From an uncultured Clostridia bacterium (lineage in GTDB: Bacteria; Bacillota; Clostridia; Christensenellales; UBA1242), in contig CALWEH010000014.1 in the NCBI GenBank assembly GCA_944377145.1, forward strand, positions 1 through 34,824: DNA of 34,824 bases, given 5' to 3'. Position numbers and translations under genes: made by a program. The notes beneath the pieces are model-generated. The model worked only from the letters and a program-made list of their open reading frames with translations, had not been told where the DNA came from and made no database searches. Positions 10,041 to 18,490 of this stretch are shown in pieces. How positions within the stretch are numbered: the first letter of the stretch is position 1; each line of letters starts with the position of its first letter.

Positions 10041-10694
10041 ATGAAATATATATGTAAAATTTGTGGATATGTTTATGACGATTCTAAAGAAAAAATTCCA
10101 TTTAATAAGCTTCCTGATGATTGGAGATGTCCATTATGTGGAGCTTCTAAAAGTGATTTCGAGCAAATGATAGACAATAGCACTACCAATCCAGAGATTG
10201 AACATGATATTGATAATGCAAATATTGAACATTCAGATAACTTTGAAGAACTTTCATATCAAGCTTTATCAAGTGTTTGTTCAAATCTAGCTAGAGGTTG
10301 TGAAAAACAATATCTTGAACAAGAAGCTGAAATGTATAGAACTCTTGCAAACTATTTTTCTAAATTATCAAAACCTGAAAAACAAGCAAATTTTGATAAT
10401 TTAGTAAATCTTGTAATGACAGATTTAAATGAAAACTATCCAAAAGCTAATAAAATAGCTAGTGAAGATAGAGGCGCTTTAAGAGCTCTAACTTGGAGTG
10501 AAAAAGTTTCAAACATGTTAAAATCTTTATTAACCCGTTATCAAAATGAGGGAGAAAAAATGCTTGACCATACTAATGTATGGATTTGCACTATATGTGG
10601 ATTTATATATATTGGTGAAAATCCTCCTACTATATGCCCTGTATGCAAAGTACAAAGCAATAAATTCGTAAAAATTGAAGGAGGTGCAAATTAA
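10041..10694 (+). CDS. Protein with two rubredoxin domains flanking a helical module
   Basis: The 217-residue protein begins with a rubredoxin domain whose iron ligands are C5, C8, C30 and C33 (CKIC and CPLC). It ends with a second, shorter rubredoxin of the rubrerythrin type with C183, C186, C199 and C202 (CTIC and CPVC). The middle, about residues 65-175, is predicted helical and contains [10 protein letters not shown], a motif I associate with clostridial rubredoxin-like proteins. It should be a cytoplasmic electron carrier for peroxide or oxygen detoxification. It is preceded by a perfect AAAGGAGG site. Its stop overlaps the start of the ferredoxin-rubrerythrin gene (TAATG), so the two are translated together. 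Confidence 0.88.
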   Translation: MKYICKICGYVYDDSKEKIPFNKLPDDWRCPLCGASKSDFEQMIDNSTTNPEIEHDIDNANIEHSDNFEELSYQALSSVCSNLARGCEKQYLEQEAEMYRTLANYFSKLSKPEKQANFDNLVNLVMTDLNENYPKANKIASEDRGALRALTWSEKVSNMLKSLLTRYQNEGEKMLDHTNVWICTICGFIYIGENPPTICPVCKVQSNKFVKIEGGAN

Positions 10695-11752
10695 TGGAAA
10701 GAAAAACTGTTGCGGTTAGAAATATTTCTAAATGTACCAAAGATTGTATTTGCCTATATGTATGCCCTTATGGTGCAACTGATACTGAAAATAGCATTAT
10801 AGACACCTCTAAATGTACAGGTTGTGGAATGTGTGCTATGGCATGCCCATCAAAAGCAATTTCTATGGTACCTATACAATATCCTCCTCAGCAGGCCAAA
10901 TCTGCTGATGTTGTAAAATGTTTAAACATTCTTCTTGAAAGTAAAGCAAAACAAGAAAATATAGCAAAACAGCTTACATCAAAAACAAATAAAATAGGAG
11001 AACAAAAATTATTTAAGGCTATTGAGTTATCTAATAGAATTATGGCAGAAGATATAGCTAGAGAAGCTGGATATATGCTTCCTCAAAGCGACAATGCACA
11101 TAAATTATTACAAAAGTTTATAAATTCTCCTCCTACACAGGATTTTCCTATTAAAGAGGCAAGACATTTATATAATAAAATTAAAAATAATGAAACAAAA
11201 GGAGAAAATTTTATGGAAAACAAATACAAAGGAACTAAAACAGAACAAAATTTAAAAACAGCATTTGCAGGAGAAAGCCAAGCAAGAAATAAATATACAT
11301 ATTTTGCAAGTGTGGCTAAAAAAGAAGGATTTGAACAAATAGCAAGCTTATTTGAAGTTACAGCTAACAATGAAAAAGAGCATGCTAAAATGTGGTTTAA
11401 AGAGCTTAACGAACTTGGAGATACAGCTCAAAATTTATCAGCTGCTGCTGATGGTGAAAATTATGAATGGACTGATATGTATGCAGATTTTGCTAAAACT
11501 GCTGAAGAAGAAGGCTTTAGTGAATTAGCTGCAAAATTTAGAGCTGTTGCTGAAATAGAAAAGAAGCATGAAGAACGCTATAGAGCTTTACTTCACAATG
11601 TTGAAACAAAACAAGTATTTGAAAAAAGTGAAGTTAAAATTTGGGAATGTCGTAATTGTGGACATATTGTTATTGGAACAAAAGCTCCTGAAATTTGTCC
11701 TGTATGTGCTCACCCTAAAAGCTATTTTGAAATTCACGCTGAAAATTATTAA
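10694..11752 (+). CDS. Ferredoxin-rubrerythrin fusion protein
   Basis: A single 352-codon frame joins two proteins that are usually separate. Residues 1-58 are a two-cluster ferredoxin. The second motif is canonical (C41, C44, C47, C51 followed by P), but the first is spaced CxxxCxCxxxCP (C14, C18, C20, C24), one base triplet off the usual CxxCxxCxxxCP. Residues 60-173 are a helical linker. Residue 174 is a methionine that opens a complete rubrerythrin: a diiron ferritin-like domain with [11 protein letters not shown] and NNEKEHAK, then a C-terminal rubredoxin with CRNC and CPVC. Rubrerythrin reduces hydrogen peroxide using electrons from rubredoxin. The internal start may also give free rubrerythrin (see separate entry). 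A terminator follows directly. Confidence 0.9.
   Translation: MERKTVAVRNISKCTKDCICLYVCPYGATDTENSIIDTSKCTGCGMCAMACPSKAISMVPIQYPPQQAKSADVVKCLNILLESKAKQENIAKQLTSKTNKIGEQKLFKAIELSNRIMAEDIAREAGYMLPQSDNAHKLLQKFINSPPTQDFPIKEARHLYNKIKNNETKGENFMENKYKGTKTEQNLKTAFAGESQARNKYTYFASVAKKEGFEQIASLFEVTANNEKEHAKMWFKELNELGDTAQNLSAAADGENYEWTDMYADFAKTAEEEGFSELAAKFRAVAEIEKKHEERYRALLHNVETKQVFEKSEVKIWECRNCGHIVIGTKAPEICPVCAHPKSYFEIHAENY
11197..11215 (+). promoter_or_regulatory. rbr: Internal ribosome binding site and in-frame start for stand-alone rubrerythrin
   Basis: AAAAGGAG at 11197-11204, eight bases, then ATG at 11213-11215, in frame at codon 174 of the fusion. Initiation here would give a 179-residue protein, the normal length of a complete rubrerythrin. 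This is as good a start as any other in the window. Confidence 0.6.
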
Positions 11753-11756
11753 TAAT

Positions 11757-11788
11757 AAAAAATACTATCGCATGATAGTATTTTTTTT
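11757..11788. terminator. Bidirectional terminator between the rubrerythrin and glycosyltransferase genes
   Basis: AATACTATC and GATAGTATT form a perfect 9-bp stem around GCAT, extended by A/T pairs. A T run follows on both strands, so it serves both converging genes. Confidence 0.85.
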
Positions 11789-11829
11789 ATGAAACATTAA
11801 TTTAAATTTATAGTTTTACATTTAAAGAA

Positions 11830-12600
11830 TTATTTTTTTACTTTCAATCCTTTATATTTTTTCAATCCATTTATTGCATTACAAAATGTATAAAACCAGC
11901 TTTTTATCAAATTTAATCCATGCTTACGATATGTTTTAAAAGACATTTTAATAGCTTTAAATTTATTTCTAGATTTTGAACCTTTTGTTAGTCTATAAAT
12001 AACTAATGGTTTATTTACTCCATAAGCATATTTTATTTTCTTTAATATATTTAGCCAACACAAATAATCCTCATGTACATCGTCAGCATAAAAAGGATTT
12101 TCTTGCAATAATGATTTTTGTATAAATACAGAAGAGCATGTAATAGAGTTTTGTTTTAACAAATTTTTATATTCCAACACTTCTTTTACAAAAAATTTTT
12201 TTTCAATACTTTCTCCATCATTTGAAATAAAAGAAGCTGCCGTGAAAAACATTTTACCATTCGTTTGTTCTCTCCGCTTTAAAATTTCTTCCAAATAATT
12301 TGGTTCCCACATATCATCTGCATCTAATAAAGCAATCCAATCTGAATGAGCAAAATTTATACCATTATTGCGAGTTTGAGAAACCTTGCTATTTTTTTCA
12401 TTTTTTAACAATATAATCCTGTCATCTAATTGTTGCATACTACTAATAATTTCTGCACTTTTATCAGTTGAACAATCATCTACACATATTATTTCAATAT
12501 CTTTAACAGTTTGATTTAAAACTGAATTTAATGTATCTTTAATAAATTTTTCAGCATTATATACAGGTATAACTACTGAACAAATTAAATTTTTATCCAT
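11830..12600 (-). CDS. Glycosyltransferase family 2
   Basis: GT-A fold enzyme that transfers a sugar from a nucleotide-sugar donor; acceptor unknown. The 256-residue protein shows the N-terminal VVIPVYNAEKFIKDTLNSVL, the donor-binding VDDCSTDKS, and the metal-binding DADD at residues 93-96 (WIALLDADDMWEPNYLEE). No transmembrane helix is evident, so it probably works at the inner face of the membrane on cell-surface glycans or glycolipids. It is the last gene of the HAD-DegV-DegV-GT2 cluster, 56 bases after the DegV stop, with a GGAG site before the ATG. The family is sure; the pathway is not. Confidence 0.92.
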   Translation of the reverse strand: MDKNLICSVVIPVYNAEKFIKDTLNSVLNQTVKDIEIICVDDCSTDKSAEIISSMQQLDDRIILLKNEKNSKVSQTRNNGINFAHSDWIALLDADDMWEPNYLEEILKRREQTNGKMFFTAASFISNDGESIEKKFFVKEVLEYKNLLKQNSITCSSVFIQKSLLQENPFYADDVHEDYLCWLNILKKIKYAYGVNKPLVIYRLTKGSKSRNKFKAIKMSFKTYRKHGLNLIKSWFYTFCNAINGLKKYKGLKVKK

Positions 12601-12656
12601 ATTTTCTCCATATATTTAAATATAATCTTAATTTCACCAATCTAGAAAAAATAATT

Positions 12657-13532
12657 TTAATTAATAAAATTGTTTGCACATACAGCAATAGCCAATGCTC
12701 CTGGGCCTATATGGCAAGAAACACTTAAAGATAAAGCATCTATTGATCTAAAAGTAAGGTTTGGAAATTCTTTTTGTATCTGTTCTTTAAATTTTAAAGC
12801 CTCATTCATATTTTGAGTATGAGCTATATAAACAACCATTTTTCCATTATTATAATCATCTTTAAATTCTGTTTCTAACTCAAGTTTAATTTTTTGAATC
12901 ATCTTTTTCTTAGCTTGTCCCATAGATAAAGCAATTGCAAATTTTTCAAATTTTTCTCCACGAGAATAAAGAATAGGTTTTACACCTAATATATCTCCAA
13001 TAAGAGCTGCAGTAGGAGATATTCTTCCTCCTCTTTTAAGATATTTTAATACTCCCATTGTAATGTATATTGATTGCTTGTTTTTGCTATATTCTAAATA
13101 GTCTTTTATCTCTTGTGCTGTTTTACCTCTTTTCAACATTTCTACAGCTTCATACACACTTTCTTTTTGAGTGATAGATATTCTAAGATTGTCTACAACA
13201 TAAACTTTTCCGCTATATTTTTTAGCATATTCTTTAGCATTTTCACAACTAGCACTTAGCCCACTACTCATTGGAATATATACCAACTCATCATATTCTT
13301 TTAATAATTTATCCCACAATTCTTCCAAATATATTTGTGATGGTTGAGATGTTTTAACTTCAGCATTTTGAGCAAGAAGTTCATAAAACTTCTCTTGAGT
13401 CATATTTATCTCTTCTAAATACTCTTCTCCATTAATTGTAAATGGCATAGGTATAATATAAACTCCTAACTTTTCTCCCTCTGCTTGAGATAAACCTGAA
13501 TTAGAATCTGTAATTATTTTTACTTTACTCAC
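12657..13532 (-). CDS. DegV family (FakB-like) fatty-acid-binding protein, copy 1
   Basis: DegV/FakB proteins hold a fatty acid so that a FakA kinase can phosphorylate it for phospholipid synthesis. The 291 residues carry the family marks: DSNSGL near the N-terminus, MSSGLSASCENA (the loop that contacts the carboxylate), LKYLKRGGRIS, and CHIGPGALAIAV at the C-terminus. It starts with GTG, supported by a strong AGGAGG site. It follows another DegV gene by 9 bases, so the two are co-translated. No kinase gene is in the window. The bound lipid is unknown. Confidence 0.93.
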   Translation of the reverse strand: MSKVKIITDSNSGLSQAEGEKLGVYIIPMPFTINGEEYLEEINMTQEKFYELLAQNAEVKTSQPSQIYLEELWDKLLKEYDELVYIPMSSGLSASCENAKEYAKKYSGKVYVVDNLRISITQKESVYEAVEMLKRGKTAQEIKDYLEYSKNKQSIYITMGVLKYLKRGGRISPTAALIGDILGVKPILYSRGEKFEKFAIALSMGQAKKKMIQKIKLELETEFKDDYNNGKMVVYIAHTQNMNEALKFKEQIQKEFPNLTFRSIDALSLSVSCHIGPGALAIAVCANNFIN

Positions 13533-13541
13533 TTTAACCTC

Positions 13542-14369
13542 CTAATCTTTACTAATAAATATAAATCCAAAAGCATTTGGTCCCCAGTGACAAGCTATAA
13601 CAGGGTCCAAATTATCAAATTCAGACATTTGAGATTTATATTTATCATCAACCAGTTCTATTAACTTTTTTAAATTATTATCTTTATATGTATATGATGC
13701 AATTATAGGATAATTTTCATCACATTTTTGCTTTTCTAATTCTTCAGCAATATATTTCATTGCATTTTTAAGCCCTATTTTTTTCGCCAACACTCTAACA
13801 TTTCCATTAATAATTGAAATTATTGGCTTTATATTTAATATACTTCCAAACAACCATTCTTTTCTAGACAGTCTACCACCTTTTAGTAAATATGTTAAAG
13901 TTTCTGGTATTGCCATAATTTTGATTTTAGGAATTAATGTTTGAACCTTTTCAATAATCTCTTCTACACTTTTATCTCTATTCCTATTGATTTCTTCAAC
14001 AATTAATTTAATTCCACCCACTGCTGAAAGGGAGTCAATTACATTCACTTTATTATTATTTTCAAATAATTTAGATATTGCATTATATGTGCCTGAGATT
14101 CCAGAAGAAATAGTTATTATTATAACATCATCTCCATTTTCTGTACATTCATTAACCCTCTTAGTCAATTCTTCTAAATTTGGAAGTGAAGTTTTTGGAA
14201 ACATTTTTTTATCAATTAATAATTTATAAAAATCATCAATCTCCAAATCAATTCCATCTAAATATTCTTGCTCTCCCATCATAAATCTTAAAGGAATTAT
14301 TTCAACATTGTATTTCTCTTTTTCATCTTGTTTTATACTACTTCCAGAATCTACAAAAACTTTTAACAT
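13542..14369 (-). CDS. DegV family (FakB-like) fatty-acid-binding protein, copy 2
   Basis: The 275-residue protein shows DSGSSI, ISSGISGTYNAIS, LTYLLKGGRLS and a C-terminal CHWGPNAFGFIF. The last differs from the usual HxGPGAxG by W and N substitutions, which may change the ligand pocket. Its ATG overlaps the stop of the HAD gene (TAATG), with GAGGAG upstream. It lies between the HAD phosphatase-like gene and DegV copy 1. It clearly belongs to the DegV family. Divergence from copy 1 suggests different lipid preference rather than a recent duplication, which is inference. Confidence 0.92.
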   Translation of the reverse strand: MLKVFVDSGSSIKQDEKEKYNVEIIPLRFMMGEQEYLDGIDLEIDDFYKLLIDKKMFPKTSLPNLEELTKRVNECTENGDDVIIITISSGISGTYNAISKLFENNNKVNVIDSLSAVGGIKLIVEEINRNRDKSVEEIIEKVQTLIPKIKIMAIPETLTYLLKGGRLSRKEWLFGSILNIKPIISIINGNVRVLAKKIGLKNAMKYIAEELEKQKCDENYPIIASYTYKDNNLKKLIELVDDKYKSQMSEFDNLDPVIACHWGPNAFGFIFISKD

Positions 14370-15073
14370 TAATTTTTCTCCTCAACATTTTTTTCAATTA
14401 CATTACAAATATCTTTTATGCTAACAGTTGGAAATTTAGAATTAGAATCATCTTCTTTTACTAAATAAGTTTTTATTCCTATTGAACTTGCAGGCTCGCA
14501 ATCCTCATTTTCGCTATTCCCAAACATAATTACTTCTTCTGGATTTAAATTATTAACTTCTAATATTTCTTTAAAATATAATGGATTTGGCTTAGCATAA
14601 CGTGATGTTTCATAACTTGTAATATAATCAAAATCATCTTCATTTAATCCAATAAATCCTAAACGAGTTATCATTCCATCTCTTGGGAAAACAGGATTAG
14701 AGGCAAGAATAATTTTCACTCCTTTATTTTTAATAAAATCTATTATCTGCCTAGCATATATATTTTGTTTACAAAAAGCAATAGTATCTTTAAAGTCATT
14801 CAAATAAAATGTATCTATTAAATTTTTATCCTTTAATTTTTCTTCTCCATAAATAGTTGAAAAAACTTTCCAAAACACTTCTTCATTTGTATTTTTTCCA
14901 TCATTTTTAATCATCTCTTTTGTTCCAGCCCATACAGCTTTAACAAGGTCATCTGGATTGTAGCCATAATTTGCCATTTTTTTACACAAAAGTTTAAAAT
15001 ATCCTTTTGTAAATTCTTCTTCATTCATTGGAAGCAATGTCCCATCTAAATCAAATAAAATTGCTTTTAACAT
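14369..15073 (-). CDS. HAD-superfamily hydrolase
   Basis: A 234-residue soluble haloacid-dehalogenase-like hydrolase, most likely a phosphatase. Motif I is LFDLDGTLLP with the nucleophile D8 and D10. Motif II is probably the Ser of ILASNPVFPR. Motif III is the Lys of YAKPNPLYF. Motif IV is MFGNSENEDCEPASSIG. A helical cap lies between motifs I and II. It is the first gene of an operon with two DegV genes and a glycosyltransferase, with an AAGGAG site and a promoter upstream. The substrate is unknown; a phosphorylated lipid or sugar intermediate would fit the neighbours. Confidence 0.92.
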   Translation of the reverse strand: MLKAILFDLDGTLLPMNEEEFTKGYFKLLCKKMANYGYNPDDLVKAVWAGTKEMIKNDGKNTNEEVFWKVFSTIYGEEKLKDKNLIDTFYLNDFKDTIAFCKQNIYARQIIDFIKNKGVKIILASNPVFPRDGMITRLGFIGLNEDDFDYITSYETSRYAKPNPLYFKEILEVNNLNPEEVIMFGNSENEDCEPASSIGIKTYLVKEDDSNSKFPTVSIKDICNVIEKNVEEKN

Positions 15074-15136
15074 AATTCTCCTTATTAGTTTGTCATCTAT
15101 TTTTTATAACTTAATATTTCACCAACAATTAAACAA

Positions 15137-15165
15137 AGTATATCAAAACTTCTAATAAAACACAA
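15137..15165 (-). promoter_or_regulatory. Promoter of the HAD-DegV-DegV-GT2 operon
   Basis: On the minus strand TTGTGT and TATACT are 17 bases apart, and TG before the -10 box gives an extended -10 (TGATATACT). The leader would be about 55 nt. Confidence 0.5.
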
Positions 15166-15188
15166 TTAAAATAAAGTTAAATTTCAAT

Positions 15189-15220
15189 AAAAAATAACAA
15201 ATATTTAATTTGCTATTTTT
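15189..15220 (-). terminator. Terminator of the MarR-DegV-ADH-ALDH-YhhN operon
   Basis: On the minus strand AAAAATAGCAAAT pairs with ATTTGTTATTTTT over 13 positions, with one G-U wobble, a 5-base loop and a U tract. The wobble makes it better on the minus strand than on the plus strand. Confidence 0.7.
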
Positions 15221-15227
15221 CTACACT

Positions 15228-15899
15228 TTAAATTTTATCTCCTGCATGCATTATAGAATGTGCGAGTATAATTTGAGCTGGATAATATGTGGCAAGACAT
15301 AAAATTCCTACTACAGAATTTAAATTAGCAAACACATCAAGCAACAACATTAAATCTGAAAAACAAAATAATATACTTCCAATCATTAATAACATATTTA
15401 AAATATTTTTTTGTTTTATAAAATTACAAATTGATTTTCCTGTCATGCATGAAATAATTAAAGCGTATATTACACATACCCATTTTATAATATTTCCATC
15501 AAACTCAAAAATAGGAGCCAAAATAATAAATATACAGGCTGGAATAAATATTATAATTCCTACAATAAGATCTAAAATTTTAAATTTTATAATAGAACAA
15601 TAAGATGCAAAGTAAAATATATGTCCTATTGCAAACAATATAGCTCCTGATATAAAATTAATATTTAAAAATATATCTCCACACATAGCAAATATTAACC
15701 CTATAAGCATTAATATTCCAAAATTTAAATTATTATTTTTATTCTTAATTAAATATACTAAATTTATTATTCCCAATAGCACAAATCCTGCACTAGTTAT
15801 TCCCTTAATAACTAAATAGTCAAAATTGATATAAAATATATCTCCTATTAAAATTAATATTGTAAATATAATATTCAAACTAATAACACATTTTTTCAT
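15228..15899 (-). CDS. YhhN/TMEM86-family membrane protein (lysoplasmalogenase-like)
   Basis: The 223-residue protein is almost entirely hydrophobic with about eight transmembrane helices. It carries the family's scattered polar motifs: KGITSAGF, MCGDIFLN, FAIGHIFYFASY, LFCFSDLMLL and TYYPAQIILAHS. TMEM86B in mammals and a characterised bacterial relative hydrolyse the vinyl-ether bond of lysoplasmalogen, releasing a fatty aldehyde. Not every bacterial YhhN has been tested, so the reaction here is inferred. It is the last gene of the MarR operon, 8 bases after an aldehyde dehydrogenase that could use the released aldehyde. Its ribosome binding site is modest (AGGA). Confidence 0.8.
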   Translation of the reverse strand: MKKCVISLNIIFTILILIGDIFYINFDYLVIKGITSAGFVLLGIINLVYLIKNKNNNLNFGILMLIGLIFAMCGDIFLNINFISGAILFAIGHIFYFASYCSIIKFKILDLIVGIIIFIPACIFIILAPIFEFDGNIIKWVCVIYALIISCMTGKSICNFIKQKNILNMLLMIGSILFCFSDLMLLLDVFANLNSVVGILCLATYYPAQIILAHSIMHAGDKI

Positions 15900-15907
15900 A
15901 TTATTTC

Positions 15908-17284
15908 CTATTTTAAAAACATTCTAATTATAAAATCTTTAATCTTACCAATAGGTTGATATCTCATTGGCATATCAATTAAATTGCTTTTATCAACAAT
16001 ACTTTTATAATGAGTAAATGTCTCAAATCCCACTTTACCATGATAAGCTCCTATACCACTTTGCTTTATTCCTCCAAATCCAAGATTTCCATTTGCAATG
16101 TGCATAATTGTTTCATTTACACAACCTCCACCAAAATCACATCTATTTAACACCTTATTTTGATTTTGTTTTGAATTTGAAAAAATATAAAGCGCAAGAG
16201 GCTTTGAATACATATTAATTTGCTTTATAGCTTCATCTAAATTATCAAAACTAACTATTGGTAAAATAGGTCCAAAAATTTCATCTTGCATAACAGCATC
16301 TTCAAAACTTGAAGATAATAATGTGGGTTCTATTTTTAAGCTATCTTTATTATATTTTCCACCAAATAAAATTTTATCTTTTTCAAGAAATTTTAACATA
16401 TTATTAAATTGCTTTTCATTAATTAGTTTAGGATAACTAGGATTGGTTAAAGGAGTAACAGAATATTGTAATACTATTTGCCTTTCAATCTCATGAATCA
16501 ATTCGTCTTTTATATTCTTTGAACAATATATATAGTCTGGAGCTACACAAGTTTGACCAGCATTTAAAAATTTACCAAATACTATCCTTTTTGCAGCAAG
16601 TTTAATATTAGCTGTTTCGTCTACTATGCAAGGGCTTTTGCCTCCCAACTCTAAAGTCACAGGAGTAAAATGTTCACTTGCTTTTTGCATAACTATTTTA
16701 CCAACTCTTGTACTTCCTGTATAAAATATATAATCAAAATCTTGATCTAACAATAATGAACATTCCTCTTTTCCGCCTAATATTGTGCAAACTTCATTCT
16801 CTTTAAAAGTTTTCATAATCAATTTTTGAACAACATTACTTACATTTGGAGATAATTCACTAGGTTTTATTACAGCTAAATTACCTGCTGTAATAGCATC
16901 TACTAAAGGCTCTATTGTTAACATAAATGGATAGTTCCAAGGGCTTATTATGAGAACCATTCCATAAGGACATGGCATCTCATAACTTTTTGCAGGAAAT
17001 TGCGATAAAGGAGTTCTTACCTTTTTTATTTTAGAAAATTTTTTGCAATGCTTAATCATATAGCTAATTTCGTTTAAAGTTAAGCCTATTTCTGTCATAT
17101 AACTTTCTTCTTTTGATTTATTTAAATCTTTATACAAGGCTTCATTGATTTCATTTTCCATTAGCTTGATATTTGTGTACAACAATTTTAACTTTTCAAT
17201 TCTTTTTTTATAATCTTTAAATGGATTTATTTCCACATTTTTCCTTACATTTTCCACTTTTGATAAAATTAACTCACTATCCAT
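15908..17284 (-). CDS. Aldehyde dehydrogenase, class-3 / fatty-aldehyde type
   Basis: NAD(P)-dependent oxidation of an aldehyde to a carboxylic acid. The 458-residue length fits the short ALDH3 group. The general base is E212 in LELGGKSP and the nucleophile is C246 in NAGQTCVAPDY. The cofactor motif YTGSTRVG and the C-terminal GGIKQSGIGAYHGKVGF are typical. The very end (IKDFIIRMFLK) is a basic, hydrophobic helix that could touch the membrane. The ATG lies within the end of the alcohol dehydrogenase gene (8-base overlap). Next to YhhN and DegV, a long-chain aldehyde is the likeliest substrate, but this is inferred. Confidence 0.93.
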   Translation of the reverse strand: MDSELILSKVENVRKNVEINPFKDYKKRIEKLKLLYTNIKLMENEINEALYKDLNKSKEESYMTEIGLTLNEISYMIKHCKKFSKIKKVRTPLSQFPAKSYEMPCPYGMVLIISPWNYPFMLTIEPLVDAITAGNLAVIKPSELSPNVSNVVQKLIMKTFKENEVCTILGGKEECSLLLDQDFDYIFYTGSTRVGKIVMQKASEHFTPVTLELGGKSPCIVDETANIKLAAKRIVFGKFLNAGQTCVAPDYIYCSKNIKDELIHEIERQIVLQYSVTPLTNPSYPKLINEKQFNNMLKFLEKDKILFGGKYNKDSLKIEPTLLSSSFEDAVMQDEIFGPILPIVSFDNLDEAIKQINMYSKPLALYIFSNSKQNQNKVLNRCDFGGGCVNETIMHIANGNLGFGGIKQSGIGAYHGKVGFETFTHYKSIVDKSNLIDMPMRYQPIGKIKDFIIRMFLK

Positions 17285-18479
17285 TTTTCACCTCATAATA
17301 AATTTGTTCAAGCTGTTTTGCCGTATAAAGTACAGGAACAGGATATAAAGGGTTTGCTTCTTTCTCAGCAGTTTGAGCAAGAGATGGAATATCTTTTTCT
17401 TGAATTTCTTTAATAGATGTTCCTATACCCATTTGAGAATTCATTTCTTCAATCTTTTCAATGAAAATCTTTGCTCCAACTTCAATAGATTCGTTTTTAT
17501 CAAACAATCCTGCATATAATCCCATTTGCCATAATTTTTTATAAATTTTTCTACCAAATTTTTTCAAAACATAAGGCAAAATAATAGCATTTGCTAATCC
17601 ATGTGCGATATTATATTTTCCACCAAGTGAATGAGCTATAGCATGTACATAACCAACATAAGATTTTGTAAAAGCTATTCCAGCATTATATGATGCTAAT
17701 AATAGTTTTTCTCTAGCTTCAATATTTGTAGGATTATTATATGCTTCTAATAAATTTTCAAATATTGTTTTTACAGCATATAAAGCACATTTTCTAGTTT
17801 GTTTTGTACTACTTCTTCCTATATATGCTTCAATAGCATGTGTTAAAGCATCCATTCCTGTGGTAGCGGTTATATGCTTAGGCAATCCAACAGTAAGCTC
17901 AGCATTTAACATTGCATATTTAGGAATAAGTGGAAAATCGTTTATAGCATATTTATGACGAGTTTCACTATCTGTTATAACAGAAGCTAAAGTTGTTTCA
18001 CTTCCTGTTCCTGCAGTGGTTGGAACAGCAATTAAAAGAGGTAATTTTTTTCTAACTTTTAAAATCCCTTTCATTTGCCCTAAACTTTTTTTAGGATTTG
18101 CCACTCTTGCTCCTGTAGCTTTTGCACAATCCATAGCAGACCCGCCACCAAAAGCTATAATAGCTTTGCAATTATTTTCTTTATACAACTTTACTGCATC
18201 TTCTACATTTTTAGTTGTAGGGTTAGCTACAGTATCATCAAAAATAGTTAATTTTATATCATTAGATATAATTTTATCCTCTAATGGTTTTGTTAACATT
18301 AAATTCTTAATACCTTTATCTGTAACTAGCAATACACTACCTATTTTATTATTTTTTAACACTTCTACAATATCGTCATTTGTTTTTAATATTTTTGGTT
18401 CACGATAAGGCAAAATAGGTAAAGCTAATTTAAATACAGTTTGAAATGTTCTGCAATATATTTTTTTAAACAAATTCAT
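17277..18479 (-). CDS. Iron-containing alcohol dehydrogenase
   Basis: Group III metal-dependent alcohol dehydrogenase of 400 residues. The nucleotide-binding GGGSAMDCAK lies at 111-120 and VPTTAGTGSE at 152-161. By comparison with FucO the metal ligands should be D210 and H214 (GMDALTH), H279 (GYVHAIAH) and H293 (NIAHGLANAI). All are present, so it should be active. An N-terminal segment of about 25 residues (FQTVFKLALPILPY) is more hydrophobic than in cytosolic homologues and may attach it to the membrane. It sits 11 bases after a DegV gene and overlaps the ALDH gene. It would interconvert aldehyde and alcohol; chain length is unknown. Confidence 0.93.
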   Translation of the reverse strand: MNLFKKIYCRTFQTVFKLALPILPYREPKILKTNDDIVEVLKNNKIGSVLLVTDKGIKNLMLTKPLEDKIISNDIKLTIFDDTVANPTTKNVEDAVKLYKENNCKAIIAFGGGSAMDCAKATGARVANPKKSLGQMKGILKVRKKLPLLIAVPTTAGTGSETTLASVITDSETRHKYAINDFPLIPKYAMLNAELTVGLPKHITATTGMDALTHAIEAYIGRSSTKQTRKCALYAVKTIFENLLEAYNNPTNIEAREKLLLASYNAGIAFTKSYVGYVHAIAHSLGGKYNIAHGLANAIILPYVLKKFGRKIYKKLWQMGLYAGLFDKNESIEVGAKIFIEKIEEMNSQMGIGTSIKEIQEKDIPSLAQTAEKEANPLYPVPVLYTAKQLEQIYYEVKNG

Positions 18480-18490
18480 ATTTTATCCTT

